Both the position numbers and the translations under genes were made by a program. Under the pieces are notes generated by a model. The model saw only the letters and a program-made list of their open reading frames with translations, had not been told where the DNA came from and ran no database searches. From contig NZ_MKZO01000027.1 of NCBI RefSeq assembly GCF_001941965.1, forward strand, positions 1-64,000: DNA of 64,000 bases, written 5' to 3'. How positions within the stretch are numbered: position 1 is the first letter of the stretch; every line of letters begins with the position of its first letter. Positions 1-9,531 of the stretch are shown here, piece by piece. This DNA comes from Pseudomonas putida. GTDB lineage: Bacteria; Pseudomonadota; Gammaproteobacteria; Pseudomonadales; Pseudomonadaceae.

Positions 1-715
1 TCACCGCCAGCCCAGCTAGACCGCCTGATTGAGCGGCAGAGGCCTGGTCATCGCCCGACGGCCATGGCGGCTGGCTGCTTCGGGGGGCTTGCCTTGGGCA
101 GGGCTGCAGCTTAGGTTGATGACATTGGGCCAGCCCCGGGGTGTCCGGGGCATTGCTGTATTCGTAGATGTAGTCGCCAAGAAACAGCACCAGGTCCGGA
201 TGCTCGTCCGCCATATGCCGGTAGGCGCTGAACAGGCCGCGCTCGTAGTGGGCGCAGGACGCCACGCCGAGGCGCAGGCGCTCCGGGCGGGCGTCGAGCG
301 CCGGCAGGGTCAGGCTGCGTCCGGCTTCGCTGCGCTCGCCCAGGGCGATGAAGCGGTACCAGTACTCACGGCCGGGGGCCAGGCCCCGCAGTTCCACGTG
401 CACGGCATGGCCATTGGCGGCCAGGGCCTGGGTGCGGCCGCGCTGGGCGATACGCCGAAAGCCCGGGTCGAGGCCGACTTCCCAGTCCACCGGCACGCTG
501 GCTGGCAGTTCCAGCTCATTGCCCGGGTAAGGCAGGCCGGCACTGAGCCGGGTCCAGATAACGAAACCGTCCGGCCAGGGGTCACCGCTGGCGACCCCGA
601 GCAGGAAGGGCGTGGCGATTGCGCCCAGGGCGCGGCCGTAGCGCAGCAGCAGCGGCGCTGCGGCTACACCCGCCAGCAGGCGCAGTGCCTGGCGGCGGTT
701 GAAGTCGGAGGTCAT
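1..715 (-). CDS. PhoD-like alkaline phosphatase/phosphodiesterase, N-terminal part (partial, possibly disrupted)
   Basis: The protein begins MTSDFNRRQALRLL, a twin-arginine-type signal, so it is probably exported folded to the periplasm. Residues about 30-195 follow the PhoD layout: a fibronectin-like N-terminal domain (LLGVASGDPWPDGFVIWTR, WYRF) and then the first metallophosphoesterase motif GDYIYEY. After NAPDTP (near base 137) the family resemblance stops. The open frame runs to the window edge, but the next 120 bases look more codon-like in another frame that ends with TAG at 16-18. PhoD proteins are usually near 500 residues, so the gene is either cut by the window or truncated. It lies 9 bases downstream of a TonB receptor on the same strand, which suggests hydrolysis of an imported phospho- or sulfo-ester. 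Confidence 0.6.
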   Translation of the reverse strand, partial: MTSDFNRRQALRLLAGVAAAPLLLRYGRALGAIATPFLLGVASGDPWPDGFVIWTRLSAGLPYPGNELELPASVPVDWEVGLDPGFRRIAQRGRTQALAANGHAVHVELRGLAPGREYWYRFIALGERSEAGRSLTLPALDARPERLRLGVASCAHYERGLFSAYRHMADEHPDLVLFLGDYIYEYSNAPDTPGLAQCHQPKLQPCPRQAPRSSQPPWPSGDDQASAAQSGGLAGLAV

Positions 716-724
716 GGGCGCTCC

Positions 725-2983
725 TCAGAACTTGTAGCTGGCCTGGACGCCCACGGTACGCGGGTCGCCGGGCGTAGCCATCTGGGCGTTGGAGAGGAAC
801 GAGCCGTGGTACAGGTCGTATTTCTTGTCGAACAGGTTGCGTGCCCACAGCGCCACCGACCAGTTGCCATTCACCGGGGTCAGGCCGAGACGGGCGTTGG
901 CCAGCCAGTAGGCTTCGGTGGTGGTGCCGTTACTGCCGGCGATGCTGTCGTGGTAGGAGTAGTCGCTCTGCGCACTGAGGACGAAGCCGGGAATCTCCCA
1001 GGCATATTCGACCTGGCCGCCGTAGCTGGTCTCGGGGAAGTTGGTCAGGCTGGAACCGGAAAAGTCGGTGTACACCGGATAGGCGAAGCCCACGGCGCGG
1101 GTGGCGGTGCTGTTCAGGCCCTGGTAGTCGATGTACTTGCCTTTCTTGGTGCCGAAGTACTGGCCGATGGTCAGGCCGGCAAGCGGCTGCCATTGCAGTT
1201 CCAGCTCATAACCGTAGATCTTGGATTTGGGAATGTTGACCAGGCGCCCCACGTTGCCTACCTGCTGGCTGATCCATACCTGGGACTGGTACTGCTGGTC
1301 GCGGTAGTCGTAGTAGAAGGCCGCCGCGTTGAGGCGCAAGGTGTCGCTCAGGTCGCTCTTGAGGCCCACTTCGTAGGCCAGCAGTTTCTCCGGCTTGACC
1401 GGGGCGATCTGCTCGACGTAGCTGGAGTTGTAGGCGGTGAAGCCACCTGACTTGATACCGCGGCTGACCGTCGAGTAGAGCAGGGTCGACGGGGTCAACT
1501 GGTACTCGAGGCCCAGTTTCCAGGAGGTGGAATTGCTGTCCAGGTCGCTGTCGGCAGCGGGGAAGGTGCTGGCGCCAAGGCTGTAGGCGCCGTTGTTGAC
1601 CAGGATGCGCCGGGTGCTGAAGTCATCCAGCTCGCGCTTTTCCTTTTCCTGGCGCAGGCCGACGATCAGCTTGAGGTCGTCGGTCAGGCGATAGTCGCCC
1701 TGGGCGAACACACCCCAGGTCTGCGAACGCTGCTGGTAGGAGGTGTAGGTGCCGTAGCCGAGGTTGGCACTGAAGTCGGAATAGAACTCCTCGTCGAGCC
1801 GGTCCTTGGCGAAGTACAGGCCGGTCTGCCAGTTGAAACGCTCGTTGTCGTGGGAAGCCAGTCGCAGTTCCTGGGAGAACACCTCGACCTGGGAGTCGAA
1901 ATACTCGTCGGATTGCGGGATCACCGAGGCGTCCCAGTCGATGTATTCGCGGCGGCGGAAGTGGTCCGATGAGGTGATGCTGGTGATGCTCAGGTGATCA
2001 TCCAGGTCGAAGGTGCCGGTGAGGGCGAAGCCGGTGTTGTCGTTGTCGCGGTGCGGCTTGTCCTTGAGCGAAAGGCCGGTGAGGTTGGCGAAGCCCTGGG
2101 TCAGGCCCCAGCCGGTGTTCTTGCCGTTGCTCTCCGGGGCGATGGTGCTGTAGCGCGAGCCATAGGTGGCGTTGGGCTTGAGGCCCTGGTACAGGTACGA
2201 GCCGCGGCTGTCGGACTGATCCTTGCCGCCATGTACGCTGAGGTTGAAGTTGATCGCGTCGCTGGCGTCCCAGTCCAGCTGGCCGCGCAGCGAGGTGGTG
2301 TCCTTGTCGCCGAGGCTTTGCCCGGTGTCGCGGTTGTCCTGCCAGGCGCCGCCTTGTTCGGTGATGAAGGCCAGGCGCCCGCGCAGGGTGTCGCTGAAGG
2401 GGCCGGAGATGAAGCCTTCGACGCTGCCGGCGTCATAGGAACCGTAGTTGGTGGTGATGCCGCCATGCAGCTCGCGGGTCGGCTTGTTGGTGATGAAATT
2501 TATCGCTCCGGCGGTGCTGTTGCGCCCGTACAGGGTGCCCTGCGGACCGCGCAGCACCTCGACCCGCTCCAGGTCGAAGAGCTGGCCCTGGGTCTGGATC
2601 GGGTAGGGCAGCGCCACCTGGTCGAGGTACACGCCGACGGTGGAGGTGTTGTTGCTGCCGTAGTCCTTGAGGCCCACACCGCGGATGCGGAACAGCGGGT
2701 TGCCGCTGCCGTACTGCGGCGCGATATCCAGGTTGGGGACGTAGTTCTGCAACTGGTTGACGTTGGTCACGCCTTTTTCCTGCAGGGCTTCACCGCTGAG
2801 TGCGGTGACGGCGAGACCGATGTCCTGGGCCGATTCCTCGTGGCGCTGGGCGGTGACGGTGACCGAGGCCAGGGCCGTGGTGGGTTGTTCGGCGGCCTGG
2901 GCGACGGCGCTGGCCAGCAACGAGGCGCTGGCGAACAAGGCGTGACGACCGAATGGAAGGCTGTTGCGAAGTGTTGTGCGCAT
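725..2983 (-). CDS. TonB-dependent outer-membrane receptor
   Basis: This 752-residue receptor has a signal peptide ending near SAVAQA, a short TonB-box region (SVTVTAQR), a plug domain with RVEVLRGPQGTLYGRNSTAG, and a beta-barrel ending in aromatic-terminated strand QASYKF. I chose the ATG at 2983 because it gives a clean signal peptide and sits behind AAGGGA. The upstream in-frame ATG at 3067 would add 28 residues that do not look like a leader. The RGPQGTLYG plug is typical of receptors for small organics as well as siderophores, so the substrate is unknown. The gene is probably co-transcribed with the PhoD-like gene and is preceded by a sigma-54-type promoter divergent from an SfnR-like activator. 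That favours a nutrient-scavenging role, perhaps for sulfur or phosphorus esters. Confidence 0.88.
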   Translation of the reverse strand: MRTTLRNSLPFGRHALFASASLLASAVAQAAEQPTTALASVTVTAQRHEESAQDIGLAVTALSGEALQEKGVTNVNQLQNYVPNLDIAPQYGSGNPLFRIRGVGLKDYGSNNTSTVGVYLDQVALPYPIQTQGQLFDLERVEVLRGPQGTLYGRNSTAGAINFITNKPTRELHGGITTNYGSYDAGSVEGFISGPFSDTLRGRLAFITEQGGAWQDNRDTGQSLGDKDTTSLRGQLDWDASDAINFNLSVHGGKDQSDSRGSYLYQGLKPNATYGSRYSTIAPESNGKNTGWGLTQGFANLTGLSLKDKPHRDNDNTGFALTGTFDLDDHLSITSITSSDHFRRREYIDWDASVIPQSDEYFDSQVEVFSQELRLASHDNERFNWQTGLYFAKDRLDEEFYSDFSANLGYGTYTSYQQRSQTWGVFAQGDYRLTDDLKLIVGLRQEKEKRELDDFSTRRILVNNGAYSLGASTFPAADSDLDSNSTSWKLGLEYQLTPSTLLYSTVSRGIKSGGFTAYNSSYVEQIAPVKPEKLLAYEVGLKSDLSDTLRLNAAAFYYDYRDQQYQSQVWISQQVGNVGRLVNIPKSKIYGYELELQWQPLAGLTIGQYFGTKKGKYIDYQGLNSTATRAVGFAYPVYTDFSGSSLTNFPETSYGGQVEYAWEIPGFVLSAQSDYSYHDSIAGSNGTTTEAYWLANARLGLTPVNGNWSVALWARNLFDKKYDLYHGSFLSNAQMATPGDPRTVGVQASYKF

Positions 2984-3047
2984 GGCGGGTGTCCCTTGGA
3001 AAATGCGAATAAGGGCCGCTCTGTGAAGAGTAAGCAGGCAGGGCGAT

Positions 3048-3063
3048 AGCAAGCGTTGTGCCA
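3048..3063 (-). promoter_or_regulatory. Sigma-54 (-24/-12) promoter of the TonB receptor/PhoD unit
   Basis: Read on the minus strand the site is TGGCACAACGCTTGCT, which matches the RpoN consensus TGGCAC-N5-TTGCW exactly, with the -24 GG and -12 GC correctly spaced. Transcription would start near 3036, about 55 bases before the receptor ATG at 2983. A sigma-54 activator gene starts at 3281 on the opposite strand, so its enhancer sites probably lie between 3064 and 3280. I saw no convincing enhancer palindrome there. Confidence 0.8.
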
Positions 3064-3280
3064 TCACTCGAAACGCCCGGATTTATTACGCTTTCGTGAC
3101 AGCTGGCGCGCGCTGCACCTGTGTTGCGGTGGATATCCAGCAGTGGCCCGAGCAGGTTGTTGCAGAACCAGCATTCTGGATAAACGGTTATTTTCTAATG
3201 CTTTTTTAATATTTCTGGCTATAAGCGAGCGAACGGTAGAGTGATGGCTTTCTCACTGCCGACACCGGGACGTATTTGCC

Positions 3281-4351
<1,071 letters not shown>

Positions 4352-4472
4352 TCTGTCGGGGTTTCTCCGCTGTGTGCGCTAATCCTCTGATTCAACAGAC
4401 AATCAGCCCTGTCCCATCAGGCTCGAATGGGGTACAACTTCCGGCTTGTGTGTTCGTTCAGCCGGAGTCGGT

Positions 4473-6941
4473 GTGTCAGACAAGCTTCCCCCGCAACCCC
4501 AGGACCTTACCCCCCCAGCCCAGCTTCCGTGGCTCAGGCGCCTGACCGCGCGCCTGCTCGGTCGTGGCCTGAACCGCCTGCGGGCGCAGCATCGCGATTC
4601 GTGGTTCCTCGGCCACGCCACCGGCCAGCGTACCGGCCATGCCGAGGGCCTGCGCGAAGGCTTCGATGAGGGCCATGCGCTGGGTTACGAGGCTGGCCGC
4701 CAGGTCCTGGTGATCCGCGATACCCGTGCCGAGGAGCACGGTGTACCGGGCCTCGACGACGCCCTGTTCGACGATTGGCGCCTGCCCTTGACCGCAGAGC
4801 TGAAGAAACGCTTCAAGGCCGATGTCGCCCAGCGCCTGCCGGCCCACGCCCAGCCAAGCGCGGCACAGTGGAAGATGATCTTCAGCGAGACCCCGTCCAC
4901 CTGCGTGATCGCCGGTGCAGGGGCGGGCAAGTCGACCTCGCTGGTGCTGCGCATCCTCCTGCTGCGCCAGTACCTGGGCTACGAGCTGGACGCCATGACC
5001 GTGGTGACCTTCACCCGTGAGTCGCGCAAGGACTTCATCAATCGGCTGTTGCAGGTGTTCAGCCAGTGGCAGGTGCCGCTGACCCCGGTGCAGGCGCGGG
5101 ATCTGGTACGCACCTTCCACTCGCGGATCCTGCCGCTGGTGCGCAGCCTGCCGGGCTTCAGCCAGGTACGGGCCTTCGAGACCCTGGGCAGCGAGTTGCC
5201 GGCGGGGGCGGAGGCCGATGCCGAGAGCAACCCCTTCGACCTGCGCATCAACGACGCCCAGCGCCAGCAGCTCAACCTCTGCTACCGCGACCTGCTGCGC
5301 GCCAGTCCGCGCTTCGCCGAGCTGATCGGCGGCCTGCGCCGCGAGGCGGTGCAGCTCAAGGCACTGGAGAAGGATCACCCCGACGTGCAGAAGCGTGTCG
5401 TCGTGACCCAGCTCTCCGCCACGAGGGACGAAGAGCTCTGCGATACCATCGAGGACCTGTGGTTCAGGGCCGGCGCCTGGCCGATCAAGGGCATCGAGCC
5501 GAGCCGCGAGACCGTCGAGATCAATGGCAGCCAATTCCATTTCCACGGCCATATCGCCGAGCTGGATGCCTGGGTGGTGCTTGGCTTCGACCCGGGCGAG
5601 AACCAGAACTACAAGCGCCCCGGGGCCAAGCTGCCGGTGTGGGCGGAGTGGGTGATCAAGCGCACCCTGTTTCAAGCTTTCTGCGATAAACCTGTGATCT
5701 GGCTGGGAAATTATGCAGAGGCAAGACGTCTCACCGCTTCCCTGGCTGGCGACGCGGTGGCCGGCCCGGGCTTCGACTACAAGGTCAAGGGCGAGCTGGC
5801 GGCAGTGCCGTTGCTGGATGCCTTTGTCGGTGCGGCGGGCTTTATCGAGAACCTCGGGCTGGATGTCAGCGTCGCGGTGAAGGGCATGAGCTTCCCGCAG
5901 GGCGATACCGACGCGCTGTTCTTCGAGGCCCTGAGCCTGTACTGGAAGGCCCTGGAAGAGCACCTGCTGGACCAGTCGCCGCCGGTGATGACCTACAACC
6001 GCATGTTCGCCCTGTTCGGCGAGAACAACCCGGAGAACCTGCGCCTGCTTCCGGACCCGCTGCTGCGGCCCATGGCGCACCTGATGATCGACGAGTTCCA
6101 GGATGTCTCGCCGCAGATCGTCTCGTGGATCCGCGCCAGCCTGCGGGAGATCCGCCGTCGCGGATCGGACATGCATGTCGGCCGGGCGGCGCAGCATTCC
6201 TCGCTGCTCTGCGTGGGCGATGACTGGCAGTCGATCTATGGCTGGCGGGGCAGTTCGCCGAAGTACTTCATGGAGTTCGCCAAGGCCTTCGTCGCGCCGT
6301 CGACCACCCGGGTGATGCTCACCGACAACTACCGCAGCCACCAGCACATCATCGATGCGGCGGAGCATATCGTCCGCTCGGCGCCGTCGATTGCCGGGAA
6401 GAAGGCCAAGGCGATAGGGCCGGTAGCCGAGGAGCGCTGGCCGGTGCAGGTGCAGGAGCGGGATGAGGCGGCATTGGCTCAGCAAGTGATCGAGCATTAC
6501 AACCGGGGTGATTCGGTCATGATTCTGTTTCGAAGAAGTGTCGATAAGTCACTGATTTCAAAGCATATTAAGTCTGTTGTTAATGTGGATTCTAGCTTGC
6601 CTTACGGGCAGCGGCGGCTGAAGCAACTGACCTATCACAGTGCCAAGGGGCTGCAGGCGGACGCGGTGTTCATGCTTGGGGATTGCCAGTACGTGACCCG
6701 TTCGCCGTACAAGAACCAGGTGTATCGCCTGGCCGGGCTGGGCAAGAGCGGGGATCCGGAAGCGTTCGATACGGCGCAGAAGGAGGAGATCCTGCGGTTG
6801 GCCTATGTGGCGATCACCCGGGCGGTGCGGTACTGCTACTGGCATGTGGAGAAGCCGGGGGCGGAGCAGGCGGGGCAGCCTAGGGCTTCGGTGCAGGTGG
6901 ATGGGAAGAAGGCGTTCTTCGAGGATTTGCGGGGGCAGTGA
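4473..6941 (+). CDS. UvrD/Rep-like superfamily 1 DNA helicase with N-terminal GxxxG repeat
   Basis: This is a superfamily 1A helicase. Walker A is GAGAGKST near residue 148-155, followed by VVTFTRESRKDF (motif Ia), LMIDEFQDVSP (motif II), GDDWQSIYGWRGSSP (motif III), DNYRSHQ (motif IV), YHSAKGLQADAVFMLG (motif V) and YVAITRAVRY (motif VI). The organisation resembles HelD/UvrD-like helicases. I chose GTG 4473 because GGAG lies five bases upstream; a TTG at 4446 would add nine residues. Residues about 47-75 carry a run of glycine at every fourth position. A probable role is DNA repair or replication-conflict removal in the cytoplasm. The gene stands alone between the activator gene and a REP pair. 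Confidence 0.85.
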   Translation: MSDKLPPQPQDLTPPAQLPWLRRLTARLLGRGLNRLRAQHRDSWFLGHATGQRTGHAEGLREGFDEGHALGYEAGRQVLVIRDTRAEEHGVPGLDDALFDDWRLPLTAELKKRFKADVAQRLPAHAQPSAAQWKMIFSETPSTCVIAGAGAGKSTSLVLRILLLRQYLGYELDAMTVVTFTRESRKDFINRLLQVFSQWQVPLTPVQARDLVRTFHSRILPLVRSLPGFSQVRAFETLGSELPAGAEADAESNPFDLRINDAQRQQLNLCYRDLLRASPRFAELIGGLRREAVQLKALEKDHPDVQKRVVVTQLSATRDEELCDTIEDLWFRAGAWPIKGIEPSRETVEINGSQFHFHGHIAELDAWVVLGFDPGENQNYKRPGAKLPVWAEWVIKRTLFQAFCDKPVIWLGNYAEARRLTASLAGDAVAGPGFDYKVKGELAAVPLLDAFVGAAGFIENLGLDVSVAVKGMSFPQGDTDALFFEALSLYWKALEEHLLDQSPPVMTYNRMFALFGENNPENLRLLPDPLLRPMAHLMIDEFQDVSPQIVSWIRASLREIRRRGSDMHVGRAAQHSSLLCVGDDWQSIYGWRGSSPKYFMEFAKAFVAPSTTRVMLTDNYRSHQHIIDAAEHIVRSAPSIAGKKAKAIGPVAEERWPVQVQERDEAALAQQVIEHYNRGDSVMILFRRSVDKSLISKHIKSVVNVDSSLPYGQRRLKQLTYHSAKGLQADAVFMLGDCQYVTRSPYKNQVYRLAGLGKSGDPEAFDTAQKEEILRLAYVAITRAVRYCYWHVEKPGAEQAGQPRASVQVDGKKAFFEDLRGQ

Positions 6942-7025
6942 GGGCCCTATCGCTGGCAAGCCAGCTCCCACAGTGACCGCGTGCACCGCCGGACCTGTGG
7001 GAGCTGGCTTGCCAGCGATGAGGCC
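6942..7025. repeat. REP inverted pair
   Basis: Two copies of the Pseudomonas REP core face each other: ATCGCTGGCAAGCCAGCTCC at 6949 onward and its reverse complement ending at 7019, separated by about 23 bases. The element sits directly after the helicase stop and before the convergent nhaB stop. It could fold into a long hairpin that ends both transcripts. Confidence 0.93.
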
Positions 7026-7034
7026 ATCAGGGTT

Positions 7035-8537
7035 TCACAGCCAGTAGGTCACTGCCCACCACCCCAATCCACCCATGACCACGGTGTAAGGCAAAGCCAT
7101 CCACACCATCCGCCCATAGGACAACCGCACCAACGGCGCAATCGCCGAGGTCAGCAGGAACAGGAACGCCGCCTGCCCATTGGGCGTCGCCACGCTCGGC
7201 AGATTGGTCCCGGTATTGATCGCCACCGCCAGCGTCTCGAAATGCTCGCGGCTCATTCCGCCGTTGAGAAACGCCTGCTTCACCTCGGTGATGTAGATGG
7301 TGGCGACGAACACGTTGTCGCTGATCGCCGACAGCAGCCCGTTGGCGATGAACAGCATCCCCGGCTGTTGCTCCGCCGGCAGGGCCAGCACCCACTGGAT
7401 CAGCGGGGTGAACAGCTGCTGCTGGTGAATCACCGCGACCACGGCGAAGAACACCACCAGCAGTGAGGTAAACGGCATGGCGTCCTGGAACGCCCGGCCC
7501 AGGCGGTGCTCGTCGGTGATCCCGGTGAACGAGGTGATCAGCACGATCACCATCAGCCCGATCAGCCCCACCTCGGCTACATGCAGCCCCAGGCAGACGA
7601 TCAGGATCAGCGCGGCGATGCCCTGCACCATTAGCGCTGCACGCTGCTGCGCAGTGCGCTGGGCGTCGTCCTCGGCGCTGTAGGCGGCCAGCACCCGGCG
7701 CACGTTGTCCGGCAGCAGGGTGCCGTAGCCGAACCAGCGCAGCTTCTCCAGCAATACGCAGGTGACCAGGCCGGCTACCAGCACCGGCAGCGACACCGGG
7801 GCGACCTTGAGGAAGAAGTCCTGGAAGTGCCAGCCCATCTCATGGCCGATCAGCAGGTTCTGCGGCTCGCCCACCAGGGTGCAGACGCCGCCCAGGGCGG
7901 TGCCCACGGCGCCATGCATCAGCAGGCTGCGCAGGAAGGCGCGGAACTGGTTCAGGTCTTCCCGCGCCAGGTCGGGAAGCTGGTGGTCGGTGTCGATCTG
8001 TGTCTCGCTGCGCGGGTCGCTGCCGGAGGCGACGCGGTGATAGACACCATAGAATCCTACTGCCGCACTGATGATCACCGCAGTGACGGTAAGGGCATCG
8101 AGAAACGCCGAGAGGAATGCGGAGAGAAAGCAAAAAGCAAGCGATAACAGTGCCTTAGAGCGTATTCCTAGCAAAATACGTGAGAATGAAAACAGCAGCA
8201 GGTCCTTCATGAAGTAGATCCCCGCCACCATGAACATCAGCAGCAGGATCACCGGGAAGTTGTGCTGCAGTTCTTCATAAAGCGCTTGAGGTGTGGTCAG
8301 CCCCAGCAGCAGGGCCTCGACCAGCAGCAGGCCGCCGGGCATCAACGGATAGCACTTGAGGGCCATGCCGAGGAAGAAGATGAACTGCACCACCAGCACC
8401 CAGCCGGTGACCACCGGGCCAAGGGTTGCCAGGAGGAGTGGGTTGAGGACAAGGAACAGGCCGACTGTGGCCTTGTACCAGCGTGGGGACTGGCCAAGGA
8501 AGTTGTGAATCAGGGCGCCGGGCAGGGAGCGGGGCAT
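7035..8537 (-). CDS. nhaB: Na+/H+ antiporter NhaB
   Basis: This 500-residue polytopic inner-membrane protein matches NhaB in length and sequence. It starts MPRSLPGALIHNFLGQSP and contains the conserved stretches GMALKCYPLMPGG, VAGIYFMKDLLLF and FLDALTVTAVIIS, with GEPQNLLIGHEMGW mid-protein. About a dozen hydrophobic segments are visible. NhaB exports sodium in exchange for protons and supports sodium and pH homeostasis. The gene is a single transcription unit, convergent with the helicase and divergent from the dienoyl-CoA isomerase gene. Nothing unusual was seen. Confidence 0.95.
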   Translation of the reverse strand: MPRSLPGALIHNFLGQSPRWYKATVGLFLVLNPLLLATLGPVVTGWVLVVQFIFFLGMALKCYPLMPGGLLLVEALLLGLTTPQALYEELQHNFPVILLLMFMVAGIYFMKDLLLFSFSRILLGIRSKALLSLAFCFLSAFLSAFLDALTVTAVIISAAVGFYGVYHRVASGSDPRSETQIDTDHQLPDLAREDLNQFRAFLRSLLMHGAVGTALGGVCTLVGEPQNLLIGHEMGWHFQDFFLKVAPVSLPVLVAGLVTCVLLEKLRWFGYGTLLPDNVRRVLAAYSAEDDAQRTAQQRAALMVQGIAALILIVCLGLHVAEVGLIGLMVIVLITSFTGITDEHRLGRAFQDAMPFTSLLVVFFAVVAVIHQQQLFTPLIQWVLALPAEQQPGMLFIANGLLSAISDNVFVATIYITEVKQAFLNGGMSREHFETLAVAINTGTNLPSVATPNGQAAFLFLLTSAIAPLVRLSYGRMVWMALPYTVVMGGLGWWAVTYWL

Positions 8538-8688
8538 GAAATGTTTCCTAATGATTCAAGGGCCTGCGCACGGTGCCGCAAGTGCCCCATAAGATCAACA
8601 GCGCCAGTCCCGCTTTTGGCACAAGCACGGTGTACCGGGTGGGATATAGTCCGAAGCTTCCTACATCCGCCGCTCAAGGAGTGTCGCC

Positions 8689-9501
8689 GTGACCGACTAC
8701 ACCGCGTTCAAGGTCGAGCTGTCGAACCATATCGCCCACGTGCAGATCAACCGCCCGGAAAAGATCAACGCCATGAACGCTGCGTTCTGGCGCGAGATCG
8801 TCGAGATCTTCCAGTGGATCGACGAGACCGACGAAGCGCGGGTGGTGGTGATCAGCGGTGCCGGCAAGCATTTCTCCTCGGGCATCGACCTGATGATGCT
8901 GGCGTCGCTGGCCAACGAACTGGGCAAGGACGTCGGGCGCAATGCGCGCCTGCTGCGGCGCAAGATCCTCGAGATGCAAGCCTCGTTCAATGCCGTGGAC
9001 AACTGCCGCAAGCCGGTACTGGCGGCGATCCAGGGCTACTGCATCGGCGGCGCCATCGACCTGATCGCCGCCTGTGACATGCGCTACGCGGCCAGCGACG
9101 CACAGTTCTCGATCAAGGAAATCGACATGGGCATGGCCGCCGACGTCGGCACATTGCAACGTCTGCCGCGTATCATCGGCGACGGCGTGCTGCGCGAACT
9201 GGCCTATACCGGGCGCACCATCGGTGCCGAAGAGGCGCAGCGTATCGGCCTGGTCAACCGTAGCTACGACGACCACGGCGCGCTGCTCGACGGAGTCTTT
9301 GCCATCGCAGCCGAAATTGCGGGAAAATCCCCGATTGCCGTGGCCGGCACCAAGGAGATGCTCAGCTACATGCGCGATCACCGGATCGACGACGGGCTCG
9401 AGTACATCGCCACCTGGAACGCCGCCATGCTGCAATCCACCGATCTGCGGGTGGCTGTGGCCGCCCATATGAGCAAACAGAAGCCGGAGTTCGCCGACTG
9501 A
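8689..9501 (+). CDS. Enoyl-CoA hydratase/isomerase family, likely delta(3,5)-delta(2,4)-dienoyl-CoA isomerase
   Basis: This 270-residue crotonase-fold enzyme begins at GTG 8689, eight bases after AAGGAG. Motifs seen are NRPEKINAMN, the CoA-oxyanion segment GAGKHFSSGIDLMML, and AIQGYCIGGAIDLIAACDMR followed by EIDMGMAADVGTLQRLP. The Asp in MAADVGT replaces the Glu typical of hydratases and matches the mitochondrial ECH1-type dienoyl-CoA isomerase. It therefore probably moves double bonds during beta-oxidation of odd-position unsaturated fatty acids. It is 30 bases upstream of nudC and probably co-transcribed with it. A plain enoyl-CoA hydratase is the alternative. Confidence 0.85.
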   Translation: MTDYTAFKVELSNHIAHVQINRPEKINAMNAAFWREIVEIFQWIDETDEARVVVISGAGKHFSSGIDLMMLASLANELGKDVGRNARLLRRKILEMQASFNAVDNCRKPVLAAIQGYCIGGAIDLIAACDMRYAASDAQFSIKEIDMGMAADVGTLQRLPRIIGDGVLRELAYTGRTIGAEEAQRIGLVNRSYDDHGALLDGVFAIAAEIAGKSPIAVAGTKEMLSYMRDHRIDDGLEYIATWNAAMLQSTDLRVAVAAHMSKQKPEFAD

Positions 9502-9531
9502 GCGTCACGAAGCTCCGCTAAGGAAAGGGAC

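Noticed and set aside
4476..6497. Long open frame antisense to the helicase
   Set aside because: The helicase motifs on the plus strand are complete; the antisense product is low-complexity Arg/Gln/Leu sequence without motifs.
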